Part shown: positions 7,653 through 16,973 of the stretch, one piece after another
How positions within the stretch are numbered: the first letter of the stretch is position 1
Layout: every line of letters starts with the position of its first letter
Assembly (NCBI GenBank): GCA_937924775.1
Contig: CALDUT010000010.1
Span: forward strand, 1 to 64,000
Source: an uncultured Gemmata sp.
GTDB taxonomy: Bacteria > Planctomycetota > Planctomycetia > Gemmatales > Gemmataceae
Reading direction: 5' to 3'
Length of the DNA stretch: 64,000 nucleotides
The notes under the pieces: model-generated
Told to the model about the DNA's origin: nothing
Databases searched by the model: none
The model's input: only the letters and a program-made list of their open reading frames with translations
Made by a program: the position numbers and the translations under genes

Positions 7653-9132
7653 CCGGCAGGCAGCGGTCATCGGTAGCGGGTTTGGCGGGTTGGCGGCCGC
7701 CTGCCGGCTGGCTGCTCTGGGCGTCAAGACTACCCTGTTCGAGGCCCGGGACAAGCCTGGCGGCCGGGCTTATGTGTACACGGACCAGGGGTTCACGTTC
7801 GACGCAGGGCCGACGGTTATCACGGCCCCGGAGTGCCTGCAGGAAGTGTTCACGGCCGGTGGCAAGCGGCTTTCGGATTATGTCCAACTGCTACCAGTGA
7901 GCCCGTTCTACCGGCTCGTCTGGCCAGACGGCGTGCAGTTCGACTACGTTGGCGACGTGACCGCCCTGGAGGAGCAGATCCGCAAGATCAGCCCCCGCGA
8001 TCTCGACGGCTATCGGCGCTTCTACGACTACACGAAGCGGGTGTACGCGAAGGGGTACGAAGAGCTTGGGGCGACGCCGTTTTTGCGGTTCTGGGACATG
8101 GTCAAGATCGCCCCGCATTTGGCTTGGCTGCGAGCCGACCGAAGCGTCTACCACACCGTTAGCCAGTTCGTGAAAAGCAAGCACCTGCGGCAGGCGTTTA
8201 GCTTCCATACCCTGCTGGTCGGTGGCAACCCATACACCACCAGCAGCATTTACACCCTCATTCATTACTTGGAGCGAAAGGGGGGAGTGTGGTTCCCCCG
8301 GGGCGGCACCGGGGCGTTGGTGCGGGCCTTTTGTAAGCTGTTCACTGACCTCGGCGGGGAGTTGCGGCTCAACGAGCCGGTGCTTCATATCGACGTAAAG
8401 CAGAACGGGACGACCAAGCATCTCGTCACGACGAACGCCGGCACGAAAGCGTTTGACCTGGTGGTGTCCAACGCCGACGTGCACCACACCTACCACCGAC
8501 TCTACGCCACATCGCCCGACGCCGTCCGGATGGCGAGCCGGCTCGAGCGTATGGAATGGTCGATGTCGCTGATGGTCCTTTATTTCGGGACCAACGTGCG
8601 GTATCCCGATCTGGCCCATCACACGATCCTGTTCGGCCCGCGGTACAAGGGGCTGCTGGACAACATCTTCCGCGGCAACCGGGTAGCCGACGACTTCAGC
8701 TTGTACCTGCACGCCCCGACGGTGACGGACCCGTCCCTGGCACCGCCGGGCGGGGAAGCATTCTACGTTCTCAGCCCGGTGCCGCACCTCGGCCGGGCGA
8801 ACATCGATTGGGCTGAGTTCGGGCCGGTGTACGCCGACCGCATCCTGGCGGCACTGGAACAGCACCTGCCCGGTCTGCGGGCGAACATCGTCACCCAACG
8901 GATGTTCACACCGGCCGATTTCCGAGATGTTCTGAACGCCTACCATGGTTCGGCCTTCTCGCTGGCCCCGCGTTTGACCCAGAGTGCGTACTTTCGGCCA
9001 CACAACCGGGACGCGGGTATCCCCGGGCTGTATCTGGTGGGGGCCGGCACCCACCCCGGGGCTGGTGTGCCGGGGGTGGTGAACTCGGCCAAGACGACGA
9101 TTGAACTGATACGCCGGGAGCTGGGGCTGTGA
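7645..9132 (+). CDS. crtI: Phytoene desaturase, CrtI type
   Basis: The 495-residue FAD-dependent desaturase/isomerase would convert phytoene to lycopene. The N-terminus has AAVIGSGFGGLAAACRLA, then FEARDKPGGRA and FDAGPTVIT, all standard for CrtI. The C-terminal FAD signature is YLVGAGTHPGAGVPGVV. Length is typical. ATG 7645 follows AAGGAG at 7632-7637. It overlaps the PsiE-like gene and shares a GTGA junction with crtB. A 561-codon antisense frame (7891-9576) is a shadow of this GC-rich gene. Confidence 0.95.
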   Translation: MADRQAAVIGSGFGGLAAACRLAALGVKTTLFEARDKPGGRAYVYTDQGFTFDAGPTVITAPECLQEVFTAGGKRLSDYVQLLPVSPFYRLVWPDGVQFDYVGDVTALEEQIRKISPRDLDGYRRFYDYTKRVYAKGYEELGATPFLRFWDMVKIAPHLAWLRADRSVYHTVSQFVKSKHLRQAFSFHTLLVGGNPYTTSSIYTLIHYLERKGGVWFPRGGTGALVRAFCKLFTDLGGELRLNEPVLHIDVKQNGTTKHLVTTNAGTKAFDLVVSNADVHHTYHRLYATSPDAVRMASRLERMEWSMSLMVLYFGTNVRYPDLAHHTILFGPRYKGLLDNIFRGNRVADDFSLYLHAPTVTDPSLAPPGGEAFYVLSPVPHLGRANIDWAEFGPVYADRILAALEQHLPGLRANIVTQRMFTPADFRDVLNAYHGSAFSLAPRLTQSAYFRPHNRDAGIPGLYLVGAGTHPGAGVPGVVNSAKTTIELIRRELGL

Positions 9133-10064
9133 CCGACGAGCGGGCGAGCATCCGGCGGCACAGCAAGAGTTTCGCCCTAGCAGCCCGGCTGCTGGCCCCG
9201 GCCGCCCGTCGCTATGCCGAACGGCTGTACGCCTGGTGTCGATTCGCCGACGACGCGGTCGACCACGCCCCGAACCTGGACGCGGCTGCGGCCGCTGTGA
9301 CGGAGTTGCGGGCCGACCTCGAAGCGGTGTACGCCGGCCGGGAGCCTCGGACGGTCGAGAGCAAGTTGCTGGCCTCAGTGGTTGCCGAGTGTAAGCTGCC
9401 CCGGACGTACCCGGACGAGTTGCTGGCCGGCCTCGGCATGGACGCGGCCGGCACACGCTACCGAACAGTCGACGACCTGCTGATGTACTGTCACCGGGTG
9501 GCGGGTGTGGTTGGGTTGATGATGTGCCACACCCTGGGGGTGGCCGACGACCGGGCCGGGCCACATGCCGGGGCACTCGGCCTCGCCATGCAGCTTACCA
9601 ACATCGCCCGGGACGTGGCCGAGGACTGGAACCGGGGCCGGCTATACCTTCCTCTCGACTGGCTGGGTGAGGAACCCCCGGCCGGCCAGCGGCTGGCCGA
9701 CGCGATGGCGGCCCCGGCTGTGCGGCGGCTACTCGAACTGGCCGACGCCCACTATGACAACGGGTTGGCCGGGCTGCCATACCTAACCGAGCGCTGCCAG
9801 CTAGCGGTACGGGTGGCGGCCGACCTGTACCGAGCCATCGGTGGTCGGGTTCGGGCAGTAGGCTGTCGGCCCTCAGCCGGGCGGGCGGTCGTGCCCGGCT
9901 GGCGTAAACTGGTCGCAGTGCTGTCGGCTGTCCTCCGGGTCGTTGTCGCACACCGCCCGATGGCCGTTGGCCCGCCGACTACGGTCTGGTCGTACACCCC
10001 GGGCGCCGGGTACGTTCCAGCGAATCCCGGTGCCCTCTTACTTGCTACTGGAGGACCGACATGA
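9129..10064 (+). CDS. crtB: Phytoene synthase
   Basis: The 311-residue squalene/phytoene synthase would condense two GGPP to phytoene. Both Asp-rich motifs are visible: YAWCRFADDAVDH near 35-47 and LTNIARDVAEDWNRGRLYLP near 157-176. GTG 9129 overlaps the crtI stop in a GTGA arrangement. The end overlaps the small membrane-protein gene in an ATGA arrangement. With crtE, crtI and crtY it completes the route to beta-carotene. Confidence 0.94.
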   Translation: MTDERASIRRHSKSFALAARLLAPAARRYAERLYAWCRFADDAVDHAPNLDAAAAAVTELRADLEAVYAGREPRTVESKLLASVVAECKLPRTYPDELLAGLGMDAAGTRYRTVDDLLMYCHRVAGVVGLMMCHTLGVADDRAGPHAGALGLAMQLTNIARDVAEDWNRGRLYLPLDWLGEEPPAGQRLADAMAAPAVRRLLELADAHYDNGLAGLPYLTERCQLAVRVAADLYRAIGGRVRAVGCRPSAGRAVVPGWRKLVAVLSAVLRVVVAHRPMAVGPPTTVWSYTPGAGYVPANPGALLLATGGPT

Positions 10065-10303
10065 TAACCACCCGCGAGGCGTGGCACGTGGTAACGTTTG
10101 GTCTGACCCTAGTTCTGATCGTAGCCACCGTGCTGTTCGTGCTGGTTGGGCTCAACCCGAAGCAGGAGAGTTATGGCCATCTACCCTGGGTGTACGCCGG
10201 GCTGTCGATCATCGGTGCGGCGATCCTGTGGCAGGTGTCCGGGTGGTTCGCCCAAGCGGCCTCCGACGACTCGGCTAGGGCAAATCCGAATCGGATGAGC
10301 TGA
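10061..10303 (+). CDS. Small two-helix membrane protein (80 aa) ending the rhodopsin operon
   Basis: The 80-residue product has two hydrophobic segments (about 10-31 and 43-65) joined by a short polar loop with KQESYGHLPW, and a polar C-terminal tail. ATG 10061 overlaps the crtB stop (ATGA), with GGAGG at 10050-10054, so it is clearly translated as part of the operon. I do not recognise the family. It could be a carotenoid-pathway scaffold or a rhodopsin accessory subunit; neither is shown by the sequence. Confidence 0.65.
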   Translation: MITTREAWHVVTFGLTLVLIVATVLFVLVGLNPKQESYGHLPWVYAGLSIIGAAILWQVSGWFAQAASDDSARANPNRMS

Positions 10304-10333
10304 GCCGGCGGCTCGACCGACAGCATGGTCGGT
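10302..10333 (+). terminator. Two adjacent hairpins after the rhodopsin operon
   Basis: GAGCC/GGCTC (10302-10314) and ACCGAC/GTCGGT (10316-10321 with 10328-10333, 6-base loop) sit right at and after the last stop codon. No T-run follows, so they may protect the 3' end rather than act as a classical terminator. Confidence 0.35.
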
Positions 10334-11283
10334 AGCGACCGCCATCTGCCGGTTCGGCGGCACAGACACACCCATCAGTCCCCGGGCTGGTCTGTTTGTA
10401 GCACTAATCTGCGCGGCACATGCGTCACCCTGATACGGTTAGCGCTGGGGAGGCGAGCGAATCGGCCGGAGTCGAGCAGCGTCTGGTCGAGCAATATCTG
10501 GCAGTGGCGAGCGAGCTTCACCGAGTGGCGGCTCCCTAACGGGCTTCGACTCCGGTTTCCTGGAGAAGACCCGCGTTCCGGGAAAATAGTTTGAGGATCG
10601 CCCCTTAGTGCAACCTGTTGATGTGAAACAGTCCCTGTTCGACGAACCCTGGTTCGAGTTGCGTACGCCCCAGGGAGCTTTTTAATTATGCCTGTAGCCC
10701 TGTTCCCCACGGTTTTAGAGCGACGAAGCTGAGAGCCTTCCACTCCGCTTAACGCCTGTTCTGTATGTTGCGGTGAATAGCGTTGAGTGGCATAAGTGAC
10801 CATTAGGTCAGAATTTATGCTTTTGGTCCGCAAAGCGATGTTGTTATCTGTCCGATTCTGCGGTCCTGAATTGTTAAGCAGACACGTCTGGCGATTCTAA
10901 ACAAAAAACTTTAGCTTGCTTTTCCGCAATCGGCGGATGATCGTTGGGTAGACAGGTCGGGTGTTGTGAACCTGTTTCGTTTCTGAACGTGATGTGGAGC
11001 TTGCCAGTAAGCTGCTGCCGTCGAGAGGGCGCTACAGATCCTCGGAATTTCCTTCGGGGGCTCTGAAAAGCACTGTGGCTCCGTTGTGAGGAGTGGGGTA
11101 TTTGCGATCGGCTTTGGCCGCGTCATCTTCTGATCTTGTCTGTGTTATCTGGAGTCTAGTCATTTCACTCAAAGGTAGGGAGTTCTGTTTCCTTGGCCGC
11201 TCTCAACCTCATTGGCTGAACTCCATTAGGCTTTCGCTATACAATAGTGATAAGCTCTGCCGACCTCTGAGGTCCGCTGTTCG
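10304..11283. other. About 1 kb intergenic region right of the rhodopsin operon
   Basis: No convincing gene. A 39-codon frame at 10420-10539 (starts MRHPDTVSAG, ends SELHRVAAP) has protein-like composition and may be a gene remnant or a tiny peptide. A terminator-like hairpin sits at 10647-10683. The segment from about 10800 is AT-richer. A possible -10 (TATACAAT, 11238-11245) precedes the heme genes, with only a loosely spaced TTGGCT at 11212-11217 as -35. This probably marks the right edge of acquired DNA. Confidence 0.5.
10647..10683 (+). terminator. Candidate Rho-independent terminator
   Basis: CCCTGG (10647-10652) pairs with CCAGGG (10670-10675) across a 17-base loop and is followed by AGCTTTTT. 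The stem is short and the loop is long, so this is a weak candidate. Confidence 0.3.
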
Positions 11284-12117
11284 ATGAGTGTTTCACCCTT
11301 TCAAGGTGTCACCCACGCCTGCTTCGCCTTGAGCTATCTGTGTGCGTTGTTACTCGAAATCGCACGCGTATTGTGGCCGGCCCGGGGCTGGCGGGTAGCG
11401 AGTTTGCTTTTCGGCGCTGGGGGGATTGTGGCGCATACCGCGTATTTGCTCTACAATCAGCCGCCACCGGCGGCTCCGTATGGTTCGTTGTTGCTGCTGG
11501 CGTGGGTGCTGGCACTGTTTTACATCTACGGTACTGTTCACCATGCCAAACAAGCCTGGGCGGTGTTTGTACTCCCGGTAGTGCTTGGGTTGGTGGGATT
11601 GTCGTTGGTTTGGGTCATGACGGCTCCAGAAACCACGTCCTGGAGTGCCACCGAATGGACCGCCGCTCATCGGATTTGGGGAGCGATCCACGGGGTCATG
11701 CTGTTGCTGGGGGCTGTGGGAGTCAGTGTGAGCTTCCTCGCCAGTGTGATGTACTTGATGCAAGCCCGGCGACTGCGGAAGAAGGTTCTGCCCGATAGTG
11801 TCGTGCCAATTTTGAGCCTGGAACGGCTCGAAACCATGAACCGGCGGGCGTTGAACGTCGCTTTTCCCCTTCTCACGGCCGGTTTATTTCTTGGATCGCT
11901 GCTTTTGCCGGAGGCTTACAGGCTAGAGGGGCACTGGTTGTCGCTCAAGATCCTTTCCACCGCCGGTTTGTGGCTGGTTTTTCTGCTGTTGGTGTATCTG
12001 CGTTATGCCGTGCATGTCCCGCCACGGCGGTTGGCTTGGCTGTCGATTCTGGCGTTTGGTTTACTCTTGCTGGCCTTGTTAGCATCGCATCCCTTTGCCG
12101 TTGGAGGTACCGCATGA
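11284..12117 (+). CDS. hemX: Cytochrome c assembly family membrane protein, HemX/CcsA-like
   Basis: A 277-residue protein with about eight membrane helices and the cytochrome c assembly pattern around AHRIWGAIHGVMLLLGAVG, followed by a helix ending MYLMQARRLR. Placement directly before hemA with an ATGA overlap is typical of HemX, which in other bacteria influences HemA levels; CcsA family members handle heme for cytochrome c maturation. The Trp-rich WWD motif of true CcsA is not obvious, which favours HemX. ATG 11284 has no strong RBS. Confidence 0.75.
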   Translation: MSVSPFQGVTHACFALSYLCALLLEIARVLWPARGWRVASLLFGAGGIVAHTAYLLYNQPPPAAPYGSLLLLAWVLALFYIYGTVHHAKQAWAVFVLPVVLGLVGLSLVWVMTAPETTSWSATEWTAAHRIWGAIHGVMLLLGAVGVSVSFLASVMYLMQARRLRKKVLPDSVVPILSLERLETMNRRALNVAFPLLTAGLFLGSLLLPEAYRLEGHWLSLKILSTAGLWLVFLLLVYLRYAVHVPPRRLAWLSILAFGLLLLALLASHPFAVGGTA

Positions 12118-13382
12118 ATCTCCGGGCGATTGGGTGTAATGTCGAATCGGCCACTGTGGAGCTTCGCGAAAAGCTGGCGTTTGATTCGGTGAAAACCCAG
12201 AAAGCGCTTGCGGAACTCAATGCACGCTATGCGGCGGAAGCGGTGATTTTGGGAACGTGCAATCGCGTGGAACTGTATGTGGCTCGCCAAGAAACGGTGG
12301 CCCCGTTGCATGCGCCCCTCATTGCCGAATTTCTCAGCGAAGTTCATGGTTTGCCAGCCCAGGAAATCGCCCCGCACCTCTATGAACATGCGGATGCTGC
12401 CGCGGCCCGGCATCTGTTTCGCGTGGCTAGTGGCCTCGATAGCGTGGTTTTGGGTGAAAGCCAAATCGCCGGGCAGGTGAAAGAGGCCTTTGAGTTTGCC
12501 CAGAAAGCCAATGCCACCGGCCCCCTGCTCAATACGCTTTTTCCCGCGGCGTTGCGGGTGTCTAAACGGGTCCGCAGTGAAACCGGAATCGCTCAAGGTC
12601 ACGTTTCGGTTTCCAGTGCTGCGGTCGATTTCGTCCGCCAGGTGTTTGATACGTTCACTGATAAAACCATCCTGGTGATTGGAGCCGGCAAGATGGGCCG
12701 GTTGACCCTGAATCACCTCGCGGAACTGAAACCGGCGGCTGTCTTGGTGACCAATCGCAATTCCGCCCGGGCCGAACAAAGTGCCCGCAAATGCAACGGC
12801 CGCGTCATTGCCTGGGAACAGCTCGACGATGCTTTGGTGCAGGCCGACATCGTTCTCAGCACCACCGGGGCCCCCGAACCGATTGTGTCACGGCGGCGTT
12901 TCGAGGACAAAGTCCGCCGCCGCCGGGCCGGGCGGACGTTGCTCATCTTCGATATGGCCGTTCCGCGGGATTTTGACCCCGAGATTCACGACGGCGATAC
13001 TGTGAATCTGTTCAACGTGGACGATCTTACACGCGTGGCCGATCAACGCATGGCCGAGCGCCGCCGGCACATTCCCGCGGCGGAAGCCATCATCGAGGCT
13101 GAAGTGGCCAAATTCGTGGCCGATTGGAACCGACGGGCCAACGGCCCGGTGATTGGGCAACTGACCGCGGAGGTAGACAAACTGCGCGAAGCCATCCTCG
13201 GCCCGCTTCTGGTCAAATTGAACGGCAAACTGACAGACCCTGAGAAGGCCTTTATCGAACAGGCTTTCCGTTTGTTCCAAAATCGCCTCTTGCACGGTCC
13301 GATTGCAGCGTTGCAAGAGGCCAGTCACGAAGGACACGGCAGCCTCCGCGACGCCCTCCGCAAACTGTTTGGACTCAAGTGA
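12114..13382 (+). CDS. hemA: Glutamyl-tRNA reductase
   Basis: The 422-residue enzyme reduces Glu-tRNA(Glu) to glutamate-1-semialdehyde, the first step of C5-pathway heme synthesis. The catalytic Cys49 lies in GTCNRVELY. GLDSVVLGESQIAGQVKEA, the NADPH-binding ILVIGAGKMG and the C-terminal dimerisation helices are all present, and length is normal. ATG 12114 overlaps the hemX stop. Codons are less GC-biased than in the rhodopsin operon, consistent with a native core gene. Confidence 0.96.
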   Translation: MNLRAIGCNVESATVELREKLAFDSVKTQKALAELNARYAAEAVILGTCNRVELYVARQETVAPLHAPLIAEFLSEVHGLPAQEIAPHLYEHADAAAARHLFRVASGLDSVVLGESQIAGQVKEAFEFAQKANATGPLLNTLFPAALRVSKRVRSETGIAQGHVSVSSAAVDFVRQVFDTFTDKTILVIGAGKMGRLTLNHLAELKPAAVLVTNRNSARAEQSARKCNGRVIAWEQLDDALVQADIVLSTTGAPEPIVSRRRFEDKVRRRRAGRTLLIFDMAVPRDFDPEIHDGDTVNLFNVDDLTRVADQRMAERRRHIPAAEAIIEAEVAKFVADWNRRANGPVIGQLTAEVDKLREAILGPLLVKLNGKLTDPEKAFIEQAFRLFQNRLLHGPIAALQEASHEGHGSLRDALRKLFGLK

Positions 13383-13513
13383 AAGTGAAAATTTCTGTTC
13401 ACATCAAAAAATAACAGCGGCTCGTCTGCGGATCCTGGGAGTTGGCCTGAAACAACGCGGACGGATTCTCATGACCCGTCCGCCGGTTGACAAAATGGCC
13501 GCCTGAACACCGA

Positions 13514-15001
13514 TCAGACAATCTCTTTCAATTCGAAACCTTTGCGGTACTCGCGGAAAAGCATCGCATTCGCTTTTTCGGCCAGGCTCTTATCGGTCAC
13601 TTCGAAGCGTTCTGTTTTCGGGTTGATGGGCAGTACCGGGCCGATCCGGGCCATGGTCTTATCGAGATCGACCTTGTTGGTCTTCAAGTGTTCCAACATA
13701 CCGGTGGCGAAGGCCTTGACGTTACCATCGCCACCCACCACATCCACGATTTGTGATAGGGTCAACTCCGTGCCCAAACGATAGCTGATGTTAGCCAAGT
13801 GGCACAAGGCCGCGGAAAGGTGGCCTTCGGCGATGTCGCAGGTGAGGTCTTCGTATCGGCGGCTGCGCACCGCTTTGACGAAGTTATCGAAGTGGAGTTG
13901 ATCGCCGCCGCCGCCGAAGCGTTGGATTTCTTGGCCATTTTTGTCGTAAGCGATTCCGCTGGAATAGGTTGGGCAAACGACATAACCTTCCGTACCTACC
14001 CAAATATTCCCGACCTTGGCCCCTTTGTAGTCGCTGGTGGGCAACCCGCGGACTTCAAAAATCATCTTCTCGGGGCCATAGTCGAAGACGCACAGTTGGG
14101 TGTTCGCAGTTTCGCCGTCGTCGATGTAACCAAAGCGTCCACCCAGGCTGAAGACCGAGTTGGGCATGGTGGTTTTGCCTAGTCCCCACCGGGCTTTGTC
14201 CATTTCATGAACACCTTGGTTGCCCAAATCGCCGTTGCCGTAGTCCCAAATCCAATGCCAGTCGTAGTGGACGGTACCGTTTTTGGTGTTGCGACGCGGC
14301 AACTTGAGGGGGGCCGGGCCGCACCACAAGTCGTAGTCCATCGTCTTGGGGGGCTGCTGCTCGCCCATCCGCAAACCCACATCGCCAATGCTTGGGCGCG
14401 ATTTGTAACACAACCCAATCGCCAAGTCGACCTTACCAATCTTGCCACTGCGCACAAACTCAATCGAATTCCGCATGCCGGGATTGCTGCGGCTTTGCGT
14501 ACCAACTTGGCAGATCCGTTTGTACTTTCGGGCGGCGGCCAGCATAATCGCCCCTTCTCGGACGTTGTGCGTGGCCGGTTTTTCACAGTAAACATCTTTG
14601 CCATTTTCCATCGCCCACACCGCCATCAGGGCGTGCCAATGGTTGGGCGTGGCAATCGCGACAATGTCGATGTCCTTATCCACCACCACTTTGCGAATAT
14701 CCTTCTCGAATTTGGGGGCTTTCCCTTGCACTTGTTCGATTTTCTTCATCGCGTTGCCAATCACGGCTTCGTCGCAATCGCACACGGTGACAATTTCACA
14801 GTTGTTCTTGCCAAGAAAGCCATTGACATGGCTCATCCCGCGGCCACGAACGCCCACCACAGCCACGCGGAGTTTGTCGGCCTGAGCTTTGGCCGCGCTG
14901 GTGACTGGTTGTTGAGCAGTCGTATAGGACCCGGTGGCAGCCGCGGCAGCGGCCAGAATCGCGGAGCGGTTCAAGAATTCGCGACGACTGAAAATGTCCA
15001 T
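13514..15001 (-). CDS. Tat-exported Gfo/Idh/MocA family oxidoreductase
   Basis: A 495-residue NAD(P)-dependent dehydrogenase-like protein. A twin-arginine leader (SRREFLNRSAILAAAAAATG) is followed by a Rossmann fold (LRVAVVGVRGRGMSHVNGFL) and the conserved CEKPATHNVREG lysine motif of the family. The C-terminal GFO_IDH_MocA-type domain is present. Such exported members are very abundant in planctomycetes and are thought to act on sugars in the periplasm; the substrate is unknown. ATG 15001 is preceded by GGGGAG on the coding strand; an in-frame start at 15019 is less likely. Confidence 0.88.
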   Translation of the reverse strand: MDIFSRREFLNRSAILAAAAAATGSYTTAQQPVTSAAKAQADKLRVAVVGVRGRGMSHVNGFLGKNNCEIVTVCDCDEAVIGNAMKKIEQVQGKAPKFEKDIRKVVVDKDIDIVAIATPNHWHALMAVWAMENGKDVYCEKPATHNVREGAIMLAAARKYKRICQVGTQSRSNPGMRNSIEFVRSGKIGKVDLAIGLCYKSRPSIGDVGLRMGEQQPPKTMDYDLWCGPAPLKLPRRNTKNGTVHYDWHWIWDYGNGDLGNQGVHEMDKARWGLGKTTMPNSVFSLGGRFGYIDDGETANTQLCVFDYGPEKMIFEVRGLPTSDYKGAKVGNIWVGTEGYVVCPTYSSGIAYDKNGQEIQRFGGGGDQLHFDNFVKAVRSRRYEDLTCDIAEGHLSAALCHLANISYRLGTELTLSQIVDVVGGDGNVKAFATGMLEHLKTNKVDLDKTMARIGPVLPINPKTERFEVTDKSLAEKANAMLFREYRKGFELKEIV

Positions 15002-15119
15002 GAGAAGCTCCCCGGCCAACGCCGGTTGTGGGAAGGAGAATCAGAGGAAGGAGGGCCTATTCGTCTTTAAAACACTGTAATCCGAATCCCGACGAGAAGA
15101 AAGAGGCAACTTCATCTGC

Positions 15120-16973
15120 CTACCAACGGAGTTCTGCCCCCCATTGGATACCGTGAATGACCAAATCCCGTTGGTGGAACAGTGGTTGCGGCCGATTCTG
15201 CCCACTGGGCAACACTGCCGGAGCATTCGGAACAAAGGTCAGATCGACCACGCGGTCAATCTGATCGCCGGGGCGAATAACGTTCGTCCACAGGAGGAAA
15301 TTGTACCCCGTGAAGACTCGCAACGTCTCGGTGAGGTTATAACCGAGGTTTACTGTCACCTCCGGCACAACGCTGAAACGATCCCGGGTGAAGCGACCCA
15401 AATTTGGCCCCGCTGCAATCAAGCCGCCGCGGAAGTTCATCGGCGGCATATCTGGGCGTTGCCGTACCTGAAAGCCGTTAATTTCTAAAACCTGATGCGT
15501 GGTGCCCAAGGCCACCGAAGTACGGGTATTGAGGAACCACCGACCGGCTTGCCGTTCGTAAAAGGCCCCGATTTGCCCGCCGTTGAAGTAATTCCGCGTC
15601 GTAAACTGATCTTGCACAAGAACTTGAGTTCCCACCGGATCGGGAACGACCAATCGGGAACCACCCGGACCGATCACAGCGATGTTTTCCGTGATTATCA
15701 GGCTTTCCCGCAAGTTCAAATGCCGGTAGCCGATAAACCACTCCCCCCGAGCGGCACAATTCGTGAACCAGCATGTGCGCACGTTCACATCCGCTCCCCA
15801 CAAGCGGCTTTCCCCGGTTACGGTTAGGGTTCCGCGGAGAATACCTGGTACCGCGACGGCTTCACCCGTTTCACCGATGACCGTATCGGTGCCCGGCAAC
15901 GTATTCGGAGCGAAGACGGGCCGCGTGATGAGCGGGAATTGGTCCGACGTGACGCTAACCGTGCGGGAACGCTCGCCCAGGAAAAAGAAACTGCCATCGA
16001 TTCCGCAGGAGTGGTTCTCTGTGATCCAAAACCCACTGCGAATCCGCAAGCCGCTGCGCGTGCTATCGATCAGCGGCCCAGGCCCGATGATGGCGGCGGT
16101 GCCCGGTTCGCCCAAATAGCCATTCAGGGCGGTGTTGGCGTTGGTCGTACCCAAAACCGGAATCGCAAAACCCGGCATCCACCATAACAAGTATTCCCCA
16201 CTGATGAAGGCGCGGCTTAGTCCGGCATTGTCTGGGTCGGCGTAATCGTCTCCGACCAGTGTCAGGTTGCGGTGAAAGCCGTGGTGAAAGAGGTCACGCA
16301 ATCGCGGATAATCGCGCGAGAGTTGAATCGCCGGTGAGCCGAAGGTTTCGCGATGTCGGCCATGCTTGGCCGCATGCAGTGGATAGAGGAACTCCGCGGG
16401 CTGCAACTCCGGTTGGAAGGCCGGCAACTCGCGTGGAGCCGGCAGAGTGTCGCTAGAGGGTGGCATTGGCTCTGGAGTTCGAGCCGAAGGCATTTCGCGG
16501 GGCAGGGGATCGTAGATGAATGGAACCGCAGGAGCTAATTCGTCAGACGTTACAACCGCCCGCGTCGCAGCGCCGGGTTGAACGTGAACGGGCACCGGAG
16601 CCGAGGTCGAACGAACCGACGTATTCGGGAGTTGGGCCATCGCTGGTGAGGAGCGAGAAATGCCGCCCCCCGTGAGGGGACCAACGTGAGTCATACCGGG
16701 GGCAGAAACCGGGCCGCCCGCCCGAACAACTGGATTTTCTGATGTAACAGATTGCGCAGCCACTATTTGTGACGAGGGAGGGAGCGAATCGACTGTGCGA
16801 GCGGGAACCCAAACCGGTCCGGCTTCAGCACGCAAGGCCAGGGCGCTGGGTGGCGAACCGATTTGTACCGAGGTTGGCAGTAACCCCGGTGCGGTTGGCG
16901 GACTGGCCGCGGTCATGGCTCCGCCGGCCAACAGCACACCCAACCCCATTGCCTTGATGCGCAACCGCTTCAT
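15120..16973 (-). CDS. BBP7 family outer-membrane beta-barrel protein
   Basis: A 617-residue secreted protein. Basic N-terminus and hydrophobic leader (residues 1-24), a long Pro/Ser/Thr-rich region (about 25-210), then a barrel domain starting near ISGEYLLWWMP, the hallmark of planctomycete BBP7 proteins. The barrel has repeated aromatic strand motifs (GEWFIGYRHLNL, NYFNGGQIGAFYERQAGRWF, LRVFTGYNFLLW) and ends close to WGAELRW with a terminal aromatic. Probably sits in the outer membrane as a porin or surface barrel. No neighbour explains its function. Confidence 0.85.
   Translation of the reverse strand: MKRLRIKAMGLGVLLAGGAMTAASPPTAPGLLPTSVQIGSPPSALALRAEAGPVWVPARTVDSLPPSSQIVAAQSVTSENPVVRAGGPVSAPGMTHVGPLTGGGISRSSPAMAQLPNTSVRSTSAPVPVHVQPGAATRAVVTSDELAPAVPFIYDPLPREMPSARTPEPMPPSSDTLPAPRELPAFQPELQPAEFLYPLHAAKHGRHRETFGSPAIQLSRDYPRLRDLFHHGFHRNLTLVGDDYADPDNAGLSRAFISGEYLLWWMPGFAIPVLGTTNANTALNGYLGEPGTAAIIGPGPLIDSTRSGLRIRSGFWITENHSCGIDGSFFFLGERSRTVSVTSDQFPLITRPVFAPNTLPGTDTVIGETGEAVAVPGILRGTLTVTGESRLWGADVNVRTCWFTNCAARGEWFIGYRHLNLRESLIITENIAVIGPGGSRLVVPDPVGTQVLVQDQFTTRNYFNGGQIGAFYERQAGRWFLNTRTSVALGTTHQVLEINGFQVRQRPDMPPMNFRGGLIAAGPNLGRFTRDRFSVVPEVTVNLGYNLTETLRVFTGYNFLLWTNVIRPGDQIDRVVDLTFVPNAPAVLPSGQNRPQPLFHQRDLVIHGIQWGAELRW

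Noticed and set aside
7891-9576. 561-codon open frame on the minus strand
   Set aside because: It lies wholly antisense to crtI and crtB, has a low-complexity Arg/Pro/Gly composition, and reflects the high third-position GC of those genes.
10600-10690. Possible tRNA (GGTTCGAG T-loop-like sequence)
   Set aside because: The putative T-stem does not pair (CCCTG against TTGCG) and the nearby anticodon-like loop lacks U33. A terminator-like hairpin explains part of the sequence better.
11093-11287. 64-codon plus-strand frame before hemX
   Set aside because: Random-looking composition and no RBS; it overlaps the likely promoter region of hemX-hemA.
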